This document shows positions 53,760-64,000 of a stretch of DNA of 64,000 nt, one piece after another (positions within the stretch are counted from its first letter, which is position 1; every line of letters begins with the position of its first letter). Made by a program: the position numbers and the translations under genes. This DNA is from Yponomeuta sedellus (Eukaryota; Arthropoda; Insecta; Lepidoptera; Yponomeutidae), in NCBI GenBank assembly GCA_934045075.1, contig OW203729.1:7783816-7847815 (forward strand), given 5' to 3'. The notes below the pieces were generated by a model. That model did not search any database. It was not told the DNA's origin and was given only the letters and a program-made list of their open reading frames with translations.

Positions 53760-54300
53760 GGTGGCAAGCTCAATAAAAACAACGCAGTTTATGCGTAAGG
53801 TAGTCGATGGTTTTGCTAACAGCTTCGCTACCTACTGGATGTGTACCTTTTTTAACAGCACGTAATGAATTTATCACGTAGTCACTTTTGTTCACGAAAA
53901 ATTCTAAGTTCTACCGATATTCTACGTACGTTCTAACGATGCATGTTCTGATGCGCATTCTAAAATACCGTACAAATTTTCAGTTACATTATTGTAAATA
54001 TTCATGATTTTCCACCTTTGGTTTCTAACTGTGAATCGAATTCGAAGTGGTTCATAGTATAGAAGTGGTAGTGGTATAAGTATGTACTACTGGTGTAAGT
54101 ACGAGTACGAAGTGAGATAGAGTGTTTTATTTACTAATATTTTAAGAGTACTTACTATTCATTCGAAACTCGTAAACAAGTGGATGAATAGACAAATCAA
54201 AATAATCATCTACAGGATTAATGAAAAATGTATAACAATAGGTACTGGCAGACAAATGAGTGGGGTGGCACCCAACGAACATCTATTCAAAAAGACCTAG
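53760..54300. other. Presumed upstream region of the membrane-protein gene
   Basis: AT-rich; no recognised repeat. Promoter elements cannot be assigned with confidence. Confidence 0.3.
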
Positions 54301-54303
54301 GTA

Positions 54304-55596
54304 CGAGGGGCGGCTGAAAAGTTTTGAGCCTAAGGTATTAAAAATGCTGATAGAAATGTATAAAAAAAATATTTTTCAATGTAATCTCCCTCTATTTCAA
54401 TACACTTCTTACATTTGTTTAAAAGAGCTTTTAACCCGGTAAAAAAAAATTCGCCGTCTTTGCCTTCAAAATGCTCGTTTACGGCCGCCTTCATTTCTTC
54501 GTCACTGGAAAATCTTCGTCCTCGGAGGTCCTTTTTCAAATTTGAAAAAAGGAAATAATCACTAGGAGCTAGATCTGGACTGTAGGGTGGGTGGTTGATT
54601 TCTTCAAATCCTGTTTCGGCGAGGGCACGTCTCGCAACTCGGGCAGTGTGCACGGGCGCATTGTCCTGCAAAAACAGGACTCCTTTCGCCAGTTTGCCTC
54701 TCCTTTTCTCGACAACCACTTGACGGACTTTTGTCAACAATACGGCGTAATAGTCTCCGTTCATTGTAGTATTTTTGGGAAGGTAGTCGATGAACAAAAT
54801 TCCTTCGCAATCCCAAAAAACAGTGGCCATGAGCTTGGAAGCCGATCTTTCCACTTTGAATTTCCGTGGCGGCTTTTCTCCCTTTGCTATCCATTGCATT
54901 GACTCTTGTTTTGACTCCGGATCGTACTGCCGGATCCATGTTACATCGACAGTGACGAGGCGAGATACACATCGTCAGGATTATCGCCACAGATGTCCAA
55001 AAACTCCTTCGAAGTTGTGACTCGACGCTGCCTGTCCAGTGGCGTGAGCATTTTTGGCACCCATCGCGCGCACACCTTTTTCATGTGCAAATGATTGTGC
55101 AAAATGTCACCAATTCGCTCCTTGCTAATGCCTATGGATTCAGCTATCTGCCACATCTTGATTCGCCGATCTTCGAGAACAAGGTTTTTCACTTTTTCAA
55201 TATTTTCTTCGGTAACGGCGGTGTTTGGACGTCCTGACCTGGGATCATCTTCGAGCGACTCCCTGTCGTGTTTGAATTCACGTGTCCAACGTTTTACGGT
55301 GGCAAATGAAGGTGCAGAATTCCCATAAACTGCAGACATTTCTTCAAATATTTTTGTCGGCGTTTTGTTCTTCTAGGTGAGGAATTTTATGACAGCTCTG
55401 TACTCCAATTTCGTGCAAAGCGCGGATGACTCAGACATGGTGTTGTTTAATGTTCAATTACTAGAAGCGTAATGATGATAATGACATGAAACTTGGTATT
55501 TATACTACTTAGAATACGCGCAATTAGTGATGCACATTGCGAGTCATTAGTGATTCTTAGAAGTACTTAGGCTCAAAATTTTTCAGCCGCCCCTCG
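54304..55596 (-). mobile_element. Mariner transposon, nearly full length
   Basis: 1293 bp between TA duplications at 54302-54303 and 55597-55598. Ends: CGAGGGGCGGCTGAAAAGTT on the left and its inverse on the right (AATTTTTCAGCCGCCCCTCG) with one change in the first 30 bp. It encodes a minus-strand transposase with two disabling lesions. Confidence 0.93.
54330..55438 (-). pseudogene. Mariner transposase (stop at codon 22, one frameshift)
   Basis: Minus strand from ATG 55436-55438 (MSESSALCTKLEYRAVIKFL), interrupted by TAG at 55373-55375 (codon 22). It resumes EMSAVYGNSAPSFATVKRW, DDPRSGRPNTAVTEENIEKV and ERIGDILHNHLHMKKVCARW: the two helix-turn-helix motifs joined by the GRP linker. A frameshift near 54955-54965 precedes the catalytic domain, which holds VTVDVTW (first Asp), FLQDNAPVHTA (second) and YSPDLAPSDYFLF (third). 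The last two are separated by 34 residues, the DD34D mariner spacing. The frame ends at 54330-54332. Mariner transposase cuts and pastes the element at TA; all three Asp are present, so inactivation rests on two small changes. Confidence 0.9.
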
Positions 55597-55599
55597 TAT

Positions 55600-56080
55600 A
55601 TAGTTTAGTCCTCGTCAACAGGGAGCGAAGTAGCTCTTTGATCATTAGGGAGGAAAAGTATTTTGAAATTGGAATGTGGATGTTACTAGTAAAAGTTTCA
55701 ATCGCCAAAGAAATCATGGTATAGGGACGATCGCGATCTAAATAAAAAAAAGTTTTGAACAAAATTAAACACGCGAAAATGGATTTCTTTGCCGTTGTTC
55801 ATAATTACATACGAAGTTTTTATAAAAATAATTGTGTGTCTTCAAGTAGTGAAAGTACTCTATTATCTCCAGAGAATATCGGACACGAAACATGTGGTAA
55901 TTAAACATAGGTATTATTCTATTCTTATTTGTGACACTTATCGAGGGTGATAAAAAGCAGCGTCCACCAGTGGAAAGAATCTTCCTTAGAAGCCTTAGCT
56001 TCGCTCTAGATTCAAAGAAACACTCTCGCCTTAAAAATATTTATTCTCTTTTTAAGCAATCTAGTAGTTCATTGCTAATG
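55600..56080. other. Unassigned sequence
   Basis: No feature recognised. Confidence 0.3.
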
Positions 56081-56084
56081 TGTA

Positions 56085-56332
56085 TTATTCTAACAAAATA
56101 GATATCTGTCATCTCATTCTCTGTCTCGCTCTCTTCGTTCCCGGTCAATCAGTCAATTAGACGTTTATAAGGGTGCTCTGTTTTGTAATTTAGTTTCTAA
56201 GTTCATACAATAAACACAGTGTCAAGAAAAAAAAATGAAAGCACCTTTAGAGACGTCTAATTGACTGATTGACCGGGAACGAAGAGAGCGAGACAGAGAA
56301 TGAGATAACAGATATCTATTTTGTGAGAATAA
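56085..56332. mobile_element. Hairpin MITE, 248 bp
   Basis: 80-bp arms (56085-56164 and 56253-56332) match at all but a few positions; they include AGATATCTGTNATCTCATTC and GGTCAATCAGTCAATTAGAC. The loop of 88 bp contains further partial pairing (AAGGGTGC with GCACCTTT). No target duplication is obvious. Confidence 0.75.
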
Positions 56333-56750
56333 CAAACAACTATGGCTCTGAAAGTAAGTCTGAACTTGCCCAAAGAGCGGATTGAAAGTAATACTTTTGA
56401 GCCCTAGGGGAGAATCGTTATCAGCTTATGGCTGTCTTTCTACAAAGCAGCTCAGTTACGGCGCCATGTCAAATTGAAATAACATTAAGTTCAGTATTAT
56501 TTAATGGCAATATATATTGTTTTAATAACTTTATTGTAATTTACTTTCTAGCTTTCTTTTTAATAACCTATATTTAGGCAAAATATTTTCAATTTTCTTA
56601 CTGATGTAATTGAAAAATAATGGGCACAGACAAAAAAATTGGCGGGAAAGTGGCGAACTGATCATTTGTTTTTTCGAGATGTACAGTTTTGATTATATTT
56701 TTCTGATACTCGTAAAGTAAAGCCCAGTGTTTACCTCAAGTTATTGACTT

Positions 56751-56884
56751 AGCCCCGGTTTCTCGTAAACTAACAAGCTGTTAATCTACTGTTAACAGCT
56801 GTCAGTTGGCCAAAGTGTGTATCAAAAAACCAACTGACAACTGTTAACTGAAATAGCTTGTTATTGTACTAGAAACCGGGGGTT
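56751..56884. mobile_element. Hairpin MITE with CCCCGGTTTC ends
   Basis: GCCCCGGTTTCTCGTAAACT and AGTACAATAACAAGCT-type arm on the right (TAGAAACCGGGGGT) with TTAACAG / CTGTTAAC and CAGTTGG / CCAACTG pairs inside. A decayed relative is at 16981-17095. Confidence 0.7.
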
Positions 56885-57017
56885 GGTCCCTCCCCTCGAA
56901 CTACTGGTAGCCTCGCGCAAAACCCCGTCTCGGCATTGAATAAGTTACTTTCACTCCCTGGGTAACATTTCCATAATTGTACTATTTCCGTCTATTTTCG
57001 TCGTCGGTGTATGACCA

Positions 57018-57279
57018 GTTAGTTAGACCTGAGATTTCCGCACTTAGCCTCATAGTTGGGCCATTGTACAAGCAAGCAAGCGCTGAGGTACGCTAACACC
57101 TCAGACACTAGGGTTTCCTTACGATGTTTTCCTTCACCGTCAGCGAGTAGTATTGCTACTATAATTTCACAAATGTACATAACTTAGAAAAACAAAGTCA
57201 TTGGTACATGCCGGGTTTCGAACCCACGACCTCCCGATTGAGAAGCCGGCGTTCTACACCGCTCCGCTACCACCGCTCT
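57018..57279 (-). mobile_element. SINE-D (tRNA-derived), full length
   Basis: The minus strand starts with the head CAGAGCGGTGGTAGCGGAGC and B box GGTTCGAAACC, then body (AAGTTATGTACATTTGTGAA, CTGACGGTGAAGGAAAACAT) to the far end CTCAGGTCTAACTAACT. GGTGTATGACCA (12 bp) flanks it at 57006-57017 and 57280-57291. Confidence 0.88.
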
Positions 57280-57299
57280 GGTGTATGACCAACTAACCT

Positions 57300-57720
57300 A
57301 CAATCTAGCAACCCACAAACTACGATAACCAAGCACCGAAGTCACTCTTGACTGTCATGCCCCCGTCAATCGACGTGCCACAAAAGACACCTCAACGAGC
57401 AAATCACCCAATCTAGTGGAATAGCTAAACCAGCTGTAAGTGAACGTGTTAAGTGGCACACATGATCGCAACAGATGATTCGAGAGGTGTCACCGCACCT
57501 CTACTCACAACTCGCAAGATGGACCCCAAAATAGGGCGTAACAAAACTGCCATATTATACTAATATATCCTTTGATATCCTTTATGGCGTGTTGCACACG
57601 ATTCTTCAATAAGACCCTTGAAGATATACCTCTAAGTTTGCCACAAACTCTGTTCCAACTTTGTGCCAAGCGGCTAGTAAGGCTAATAGCATTAAAGATT
57701 TAGATGACAAATTAAATTAA
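57300..57720. other. Unassigned sequence
   Basis: No feature recognised. Confidence 0.3.
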
Positions 57721-57721
57721 A

Positions 57722-57830
57722 AAGTACCCGTTGACGAAGCAAAAGTGATTGGTCAGGATCGTGGCAAGTGGGAGTCCCTGGTCTCTGCCTACCCGTCTGG
57801 GATACAGGCGTGAGGTATGTATGCATGTTT
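57722..57830 (+). repeat. GTGCATGC-family LINE 3' end, truncated
   Basis: GTTGACGAAGCAAAAGTGAT, CAGGATCGTGGCAAGTGG, GATACAGGCGTGAGGTATGT. Family of 2755-2905. Confidence 0.7.
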
Positions 57831-57956
57831 AAATTACACAACATTTAAATTTACATTTAATAGCTATCAGGAGTCAAAATCTGTTTAATTTTTACTTTTA
57901 AGTTAAATTGTTAACCGCGATTCGAAACTTTATGAGTAAAAATTTGTCGAGTTATA

Positions 57957-58619
57957 CAGGGCGTCCCAAAGTTATGGTCCATGAAGGGAAAGTACCTTCA
58001 ATATCGTAGATAGGGTATTTTGCTGAAAGAAGACTTTATGTTATTTTTAAAAGATAGTAATTCTGCATTCATAGATTTTCTAAAAATTACTTGCCTTGTC
58101 TGAGAATCGAACCGACTTAAATAAAAAAAAAACACCCCTACTTTTATGATGCCAATCGAAAAAATGGCCAAAAACTAATAACTCTTCTTAAGTAACATAG
58201 TATTTAAAAAGAAAGGAACAGCGTGAAATTAATCATTTTAATCAAATTAAAAACATACATGAAACTGCCGTAGTCAATTAAGTTGAAGTTAATTGACTAC
58301 GGCAGTTTCATGTATGTTTTTAATTTTATTAAAATGATTAATTTCACGCTGTTCCTTTCTTTTAAAATACTAAGTTGATTAAGAAGAGTTATTAGTTTTT
58401 GGCCATTCTTTCGATTGGCATTATAAAAGTAGGGGTGTTTTTTTTTTTTTTTAATTTAAGTCGGTTCGATTCCCAGACAAGGCAAGTAATTTTTAGAAAA
58501 TCTTTGAATGCAGAATTAATAGCTTTTAAAAATAACATAAAGTCTTCTTTCAGCAAAATACCCTATCTACGATATTTAAGGTACTTTCCCTTCATGGCCC
58601 ATAACTTTGGGACGCCCTG
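57957..58619. mobile_element. Giant hairpin MITE, about 663 bp with TA duplication
   Basis: Arms of about 330 bp pair almost completely: CAGGGCGTCCCAAAGTTATG at 57957 with its inverse at 58600-58619, meeting at a turn near 58284-58290 (AATTAAGTTGAAGTTAATT). Flanked by TA at 57955-57956 and 58620-58621, as for Tc1/mariner-related MITEs. Arms differ by scattered substitutions and poly-A/T length. Confidence 0.88.
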
Positions 58620-58731
58620 TATACGTAAATTCTTTCACGAAGACTTAAGTGAAGAAAATTAACACTGCTTTACGAGTATCTTTTTCCTTATATAACATAG
58701 CATCCATTTAGAACTGATCTGATATAGTCGT

Positions 58732-58916
58732 CGTCAGGCTATTCTAGTCCACTGCTGGACATAGCCCTCCCCTAATGAGCGCCATAGCGCCCTGTCTTCA
58801 GCTTGCAGCATCCAGCATCTGCCTGCAGATATAGTAAAGCTTAAAAAATAAAACCAATTTGAACCAGCTAGCATTGCCGGCTGGAGTAGCCTGGAGAAGT
58901 CTATTTTCCATTTCAT
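58732..58916 (-). mobile_element. RTE LINE 3' end with end of polymerase frame
   Basis: The minus-strand frame contains EDRALWRSLGEGYVQQWT, the last residues of RTE polymerases, followed by GGGGAGGGCTATGTCCAGCA and TATAGCCTGACG-type tail (GTCGTCGTCAGGCTAT on the plus strand). Confidence 0.7.
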
Positions 58917-58919
58917 TTA

Positions 58920-60400
58920 CATAACATTTCAGGTGTTACTTTCTACAGCGATTCTGATTCTTCAAGAGTAGGGGCTAAGCGGTCACCAGGACAATGCCGC
59001 ACGCCAAGCGGACACTTCCTGCACGCTATCTGCACTGGAGTTATGGACTATTTCCTGAGCATTGTGGAGCAAACTTAGAGGCTACACTAGTTAACACGAT
59101 TAGCCTTTTAAACACCTGTGCGATCTTCTTTTGTCGCTAATGCACACATTGTCACGCTTACTACTTGTCAAGGTCTTGGACGGTTTAGGAAGTCTGGCTA
59201 TCGAAGTTCTGGCTATAGAAGAATAATAATAGTTTTAAGAATTTTGCTAATTCATCCTTATTATAAGAAAATGCTAGTATGCAAATATTATTTAAAAAAG
59301 GCTACGTAAAAAAATAATATCTGGAAAAAGTAAAAATATCTGGTAAAACTATTGTAAACGAAACTGCTCCCACAGTCAAACCAAGTAATTGGTTTTGTAG
59401 GACCTTATTTATAACATGTAATGTGTTCTTTTATGTTAATAAATACATACATACATACATCTGTAGCCGATTCCACAAGGTGGCAAGGCTTTGCTGCCTA
59501 GTATGCGGCATCCATAAGTCTGGGTGCGGTGTTAGTGCATCGTTCTCGAGCTTGAACATGCTAAGTGATTGATTGAAGCGAACAGCGTTGACGATTCCGG
59601 AATGATTGCTAGGCACTTAAAAACATTACTCCGCTAAGAACTTTGTAGATTCAACACTGTATTATGATTTAAAAGTTCAACTTCTTTTTGGCGTATCGAA
59701 GGCAAACGAAGTTCGCTATCGTAGTAAAAGGAGTTGCCAATCAGCTTGAGGAGCTCGCTGACTTAGCTTGAATTAAAACTGTGAGTTGCAAAACAAAATG
59801 CTTTCACATTTTCAATGAACGCTTTCAAGCGGTTATCGCGAGAAAATCTCATTCGGATTTACATTTCGATGAGCAGGCAAAGTGATTCCCAACAAGGCGG
59901 TCATTTTTGCTGCTATAGCAGTGTAAAGTTTTCGCAAGGCTGGGTTAGCTATACTATTTTAGACGACAATTTTTTAAAGTAAAATGCACAAAAATAAGCA
60001 TGGGGTACAATCATCTACGCACTTATTTTACATCAGTACACTCTTCTGCCAAGATCGACGGGTGACTTTGCAACAAAAATATAAAGGTTAATGTTGTGTC
60101 GACTGTACTTATAAGCGATGGTTATGCTTTTAAGGTCCACTGTTTCCAAATTCCTCCTGGATCCAGAAAGGAGTTTTTCTCCTTAACAAAAGAAAGTTAA
60201 TTGAGTCGTAAAAGATAAGGTAGGGCACGTGAAGACCGGCACTAGTGTTATTCCTTTAGCAGGCAGTGGCATAATACTTACCACCTCAAATTGAACCACA
60301 GTTAGTCCAAAAACAATAAAAAATTAGCCAACTCGTCTGTCAAACGGTTAAGCTGTATTATTCTTTCAGAGAAGCCATAATATTCGGCAAACCGCAAATC
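58920..60400. other. Mostly unassigned sequence
   Basis: A short (CATA)n run at 59443-59459; no gene or other repeat recognised. Confidence 0.3.
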
Positions 60401-60404
60401 AGGT

Positions 60405-60515
60405 CGTATTAGTCCACTGCTGGACATACGTCTCCCCCGAGGCACGCCGTTTCTTTCTATCCTCGGCTATGCTCAGTGCTATCTGATCAGATCGTCGGGC
60501 CAGCAAGCAGGTATG
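60405..60515 (-). mobile_element. RTE LINE 3' end, minus strand, diverged
   Basis: TAGTCCACTGCTGGACATAC then GTCTCCCCCGAGGCACGCCG. Related to the family at 8385-8575 and to the tail at 16741-16802. Confidence 0.65.
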
Positions 60516-60617
60516 TGGCCTATGCTGCGTACTGTATTATTTGATAGAATCATTCTCTATCTCCCAATTTTCAACAAAGTTGAGTCTACTTTGTTGAGTA
60601 CATATTAGAATATCTTC

Positions 60618-60790
60618 TATACATATAAAATTCAAAGTCCTGACTGACTGACTCACTCATCAACGCCCAGCCTAAGCCGTTGGACCTAGAAAGCTGAAAT
60701 TTTGAACAGAGGGTCTATACATAATGTAGGCAAGGAATAAGACCGGATTTTTTCAAATTCAATCCCGACGTGGAGAAGGTGGGGGTTGTC
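60618..60790 (+). mobile_element. Helitron-like 5' fragment (second family)
   Basis: TCTATACATATAAAATTCAA, GTCCTGACTGACTGACTCAC, CAACGCCCAGCCTAAGCCGT. This resembles a common insect Helitron start, but no CTAG end was found nearby. A possible end-like piece, AAAGTCCACGCGGACGGAGT, is at 62033. Confidence 0.5.
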
Positions 60791-60799
60791 TCAAACGGT

Positions 60800-61885
60800 G
60801 AGGTGATATTTTATCGTCAATTTTTTTATTAAACTATATACTTATTAACACTATATAATATTACCTTTTATAGTCGACGTAAAAGCCATTCTGTCTTGGC
60901 ATAATATTACTCTTCGTTCGTTTACGGTGTTTTAATTTCTTGGTTGTTGAGTGGAACCTTTGATATTTACTTATTGTTTGTTATCCCTCACATGCAACGA
61001 TTGTTGAGTTATTACAAATTGATGAACCTATGGTGGCCCACACTGCAGTTCCTATTATCTGTCTGTTTCGGGCCATGTCATATCTGTTGTATGACACACA
61101 GGTGATGGCTAGGGAGGTACGTGAGCAAATCGTTAGCCATGTAGTAGCCAACTGGGATTAGGAGATGTAGTAACTGGGACATGTCACGCTGTATTGACAT
61201 GTCACGCTCTCCTACTTATGGTAGTTTATGTGAGCTGGAAGCGACAGGGCAACTCTTTCCGTACGTCTTTGAAGTTTACCTATATTTAGTGTTGGTACTA
61301 CAGGTAACCCCGTGTGATGACTACGCTTTTCACATTATCTATCTCATGGCCATTTTTATGTATATGTACGGAATTAAGTCGCCGTGCCAATTTCAGAGCC
61401 CGCCTCTCTTTCACTTCTTCCTGTCATCGCCAAAACGGCTACTAGGAAAAGGAAAGAAGTAAAAACTAGAAAAAACGGCGTGCCAGATGCACCAACGCTA
61501 CTAATTACTTTGTGTGAGATTAATCTCATCTTTTGATTAGTCTGTGGTCACTGTAGTGCACATGGATGATGCAGTACACTATCCCGTAGAGTCCCTAAAT
61601 ACCCTGAACCCACCTGGTCTACCGTCTCACACACGTCTTATCCTTAAAGTTGGTGCTCCAGTACCACTACCGCGAAATCTTAATCCTCCCAATTTGTGCA
61701 ATGGGACCAGGTTGCGCGTGAAAGTTTTACATAAAAACGTAACAGGCCATTGTATTTACTGGCTGTGCTAGAGGTGAATCGGTATATATAGGTACCCCGT
61801 AAACCACTTATTCCATCGGAGTACCCATTCGAATTTAAAAGACTGCAGTTTCCCCATAAAGTCTGTTTTGCAATGATCAATAATC
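60800..61885. other. Unassigned sequence
   Basis: Only short frames (plus 61181-61462 and 61544-61771) without recognisable domains. Confidence 0.3.
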
Positions 61886-61892
61886 AGAAAGA

Positions 61893-61998
61893 TAGATAGA
61901 GAAAACTTTATTGTACATAAAAATGGAAATTACACAGATATGTCTTAACCTAAGAGTACAGACGGCGGCCTTATCACTAAAAGTGATCTCTTCCAGTC
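61893..61998 (-). mobile_element. LINE 3' end with (GATA)n tail, minus strand
   Basis: GATAGATAGAGAAAACTTTA, CTTAACCTAAGAGTACAGAC, GGCCTTATCACTAAAAGTGA. Near copy of 32405-32560. Confidence 0.7.
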
Positions 61999-62074
61999 AT
62001 CTGCACCTTTTATTGAAGCATGCTGAATAACTAAAGTCCACGCGGACGGAGTCGCGTTCTTTCAACAAACAAAA

Positions 62075-62159
62075 GGTGGCAAGAAAGTAACAAAACGTAA
62101 AATAAAGTAGGGTGGGTACAGGGGGGCGCTACCCCCCTCTTTGTGACTTTCTTGCCACC
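62075..62159. repeat. 85-bp foldback with 14-bp ends
   Basis: GGTGGCAAGAAAGT (62075-62088) is exactly inverted at 62146-62159; GGGGGG and CCCCCC pair near 62121-62137 inside. Probably a very small MITE or a hairpin. Confidence 0.7.
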
Positions 62160-62760
62160 ATTAATTTGATAAAAGAATTGATAAATACAGGTCCTGTAAG
62201 GTCTGTGTAGTCGGGTTCGGGATTAATCATAGGCAACGGGGTTTCAACATTCGAGCTTTCAAACGGGATAAGAAACATTGGGATTCTGATCCTCGGCTTT
62301 ACAAACATACGGTCAATCCTACTTTTGGGATTACGCACAATTATCACGAAAGTAGGAATTGATTAAAATGAGCATTCGTTATTTTGACATTCGTCATTCG
62401 ATTCGTAGGTTCTGTAACATGCGGCGTTTTTAAGTTCGGTATTATGATACGTACTCATCTCAGTTTACAGTTGAACTGGTTGGTGCAAAAGCAATACCTA
62501 TAAGGTATATTACTAATAAGGGCCAATTAATCTTGGATGAATAACAAAGATACGCCCCAAGGGGAGAGTCGTCAGTCCAAACAAACAATTAACAAAATGA
62601 CTGGAAAGGTCGACGTGAAGTAATATTACGACGTGTGTATTACTATTGTCATTAATACCGGTTTGACCGTGCCCACCTCAAAAGCGAAAGCGATGTTAAA
62701 CATGATAATCGTGGTTTTCTTCTACGACTTCATTTTAGTACTAATAATTAATAAAATTTA
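62160..62760. other. Unassigned sequence
   Basis: No feature recognised. Confidence 0.3.
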
Positions 62761-62764
62761 CAGA

Positions 62765-62850
62765 TAGAGAGAGGACAGAGTGGAGTGGAGAGCAAAAGTG
62801 GAGGCCCTTGCCCAGCAGTGGGACACTAAACCGACTATAATAAAAAAAAA
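62765..62850 (+). mobile_element. RTE LINE C-terminal end and 3' tail
   Basis: A frame reads DRVEWRAKVEALAQQWDTK, equivalent to the end of RTE polymerases, followed by ACTATAATAAAAAAAAAAC as tail. Confidence 0.6.
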
Positions 62851-62854
62851 ACAA

Positions 62855-63385
62855 ATCCATAGTTAGAATATTTTCGGGGCTTAATCGCGTAGTATTTTTT
62901 GCTATATTACCTCGACGTTACAGTCATCGTGGTCACGAGAAGACCACGATGATGATTAAGCCTCGAAAATATTCTATGTGTACAAGTCACGAAAGTTTAA
63001 AATATGTTAAAAACAAATCCGTTATTCTTAAAATTTAAAAAGCACTCTATGTATTCAAATTATTTGTCTACGTCTTATTTTTAGTATAATAATTAATACT
63101 TAAAGCAAAACCGTTACTCTTATGAATTAAGAAACACTTTTTGGATTCATTGTTTTTAATACACTTATTTTTAGTATTATAGTTAATAAAATAAAACCGT
63201 TATTCTAAGAAATTGAGAAGCACTCTTTCGATTCTTTTAACTTCCACAAGAACAAGTAAAAATCACGTTACAATGCATTCATACGCAACTCCAAACAAAA
63301 CCCTATTAAACATACTTCCATAAACACACCCAATTTTTTTGAAAAGTTCATTGAGATGTGGTATCCTAATCACTAAAACACGAAG
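62855..63385. other. AT-rich sequence with short diverged repeats
   Basis: The phrase AAAACCGTTATTCT or similar recurs at about 63014, 63105 and 63191 with AAGNACTCTTT after it, a pitch of about 85-90 bp, suggesting an old tandem repeat. A hairpin TCGTGGTCTTCTCGTG-type pair lies near 62928-62952. Confidence 0.4.
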
Positions 63386-63388
63386 GAA

Positions 63389-63517
63389 AAAGTACAAGGA
63401 ACCGGCGTGCGTGCATGCAACGACTTATGAATGATCTATCAGGATCGTGGCAAGTGTCAGTCCCTGGTCTCTGCCTACCCCTCTGGGATACAGGCGTGAG
63501 GTTATGTATGTATGTAA
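63389..63517 (+). repeat. GTGCATGC-family LINE 3' end with TATG tail
   Basis: AACCGGCGTGCGTGCATGCA, CAGGATCGTGGCAAGTGTCA, GATACAGGCGTGAGGTTATG, TATGTATG tail. Best preserved copy apart from a short deletion after ATGAATG. Confidence 0.75.
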
Positions 63518-63519
63518 AA

Positions 63520-64000
63520 CACAACTAAACAAATTCCGTCTGCTACGTTAAGTCTTGTCTGGAGAACTTTATTGCCCTCTGGGGACCTCTGATTGAATTT
63601 TTTGTAGGTAATTTTGGTGCCGCCTGCTGAGATTAATATTCAAAGGACTCATATAGGCCTCATTTAAGGCTTTTGTAGTAGGGTTTTTTTTTCATCTTAA
63701 TAAGGTTTGTTAATGACTTCAATGGAATGAATAAGAACTCGTAGTGGAAATAATGTAAAAGTCCAACTTTCTCAAGCGGCGCGGACTAAAGGAAATTCTT
63801 GATTATGCAAAACTCGACATGACTTTATGCTAATTCAAAGAGCAGTAAGGTTTCTCATTGTTTTTTTTTCTTTAGAAGTAAAACTTCTTCTAGGCAGCTA
63901 ATTCAGTTGAAGTCTCAATGTTGGGGCTACACAAAAGTAAAGCCTCTAAAAACAAGTAAATAGTAATATCTAATAATAACTTCCACACAACACAATAACT
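63520..64000. other. Unassigned AT-rich sequence
   Basis: No feature recognised. Confidence 0.3.

Noticed and set aside
53280..53782. Alternative frames of 79-149 residues opposite or offset to the membrane-protein gene
   Set aside because: GC-rich shadow frames; only the frame of 52765-53655 has a signal peptide, sequons and a membrane helix.
54591..55328. Plus-strand frames across the mariner
   Set aside because: Antisense to the transposase and without domains.
58399..58662. 87-residue plus-strand frame
   Set aside because: It lies in one arm of the hairpin MITE and contains a poly-T-encoded phenylalanine run.

Overview
This is a eukaryotic, intron-era, AT-rich window that is almost entirely transposable elements. 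The element set points to an insect and most likely a moth or butterfly: RTE-type LINE 3' ends with the CCAGCAGTGGAC signature and GAA/GAC/GATG tails, short Helitrons of the AATATTATA...CTAG type, mori-type and other mariners, a BEL/Pao retrotransposon and several tRNA-derived SINE families. The taxonomic call is inference from repeat content. I see no prokaryotic gene organisation, no CRISPR array and no rRNA.

Only one locus looks like an ordinary host gene: a minus-strand single-exon reading frame at 52765-53655. It encodes a secreted or type I membrane protein of about 296 residues with a signal peptide, an Arg/Gly repeat, two N-glycosylation sequons and one transmembrane helix. All other coding sequence belongs to mobile elements and nearly all of it is broken.

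Layout. 1-1276: diverged repeats carrying a CTCF-like core, a perfect hairpin and a CATA microsatellite. 1277-9400: LINE tails, a Helitron holding a 308-bp tandem SINE array, TIR elements. 9427-12225: a large rearranged inverted duplication containing RTE LINE ends and SINE copies. 12.2-19.1 kb: AT microsatellites, foldback elements, a PIF/Harbinger fragment, LINE ends. 19.4-22 kb: a composite SINE split by a LINE whose 3' tail is a 1.25-kb pure pentanucleotide array. 22.3-24.4 kb: a decayed piggyBac-like element. 24.5-39.4 kb: SINEs, LINE tails, a TIR element and a mariner that has become a foldback. 39407-49973: a BEL/Pao retrotransposon with LTRs differing at one base, disabled by frameshifts and a stop and split inside its integrase by a 4.33-kb non-coding insertion. 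50-64 kb: the host-type gene, a nearly complete mariner, hairpin MITEs, and more SINE and LINE ends.

The most unusual theme concerns one tRNA-derived family, called SINE-A here. Many of its insertions are composites in which two copies face head to head, flanked by target-site duplications of 9 to 14 bp. One outer end is repeatedly the same internal TTTTT run, the position where RNA polymerase III would be expected to stop. An RTE LINE copy at 16.5 kb shows the same inverted layout with an 11-bp duplication. This suggests that twin priming or two-template reverse transcription is common in this genome. SINE-A also forms a tandem array at an exact 308-bp pitch.
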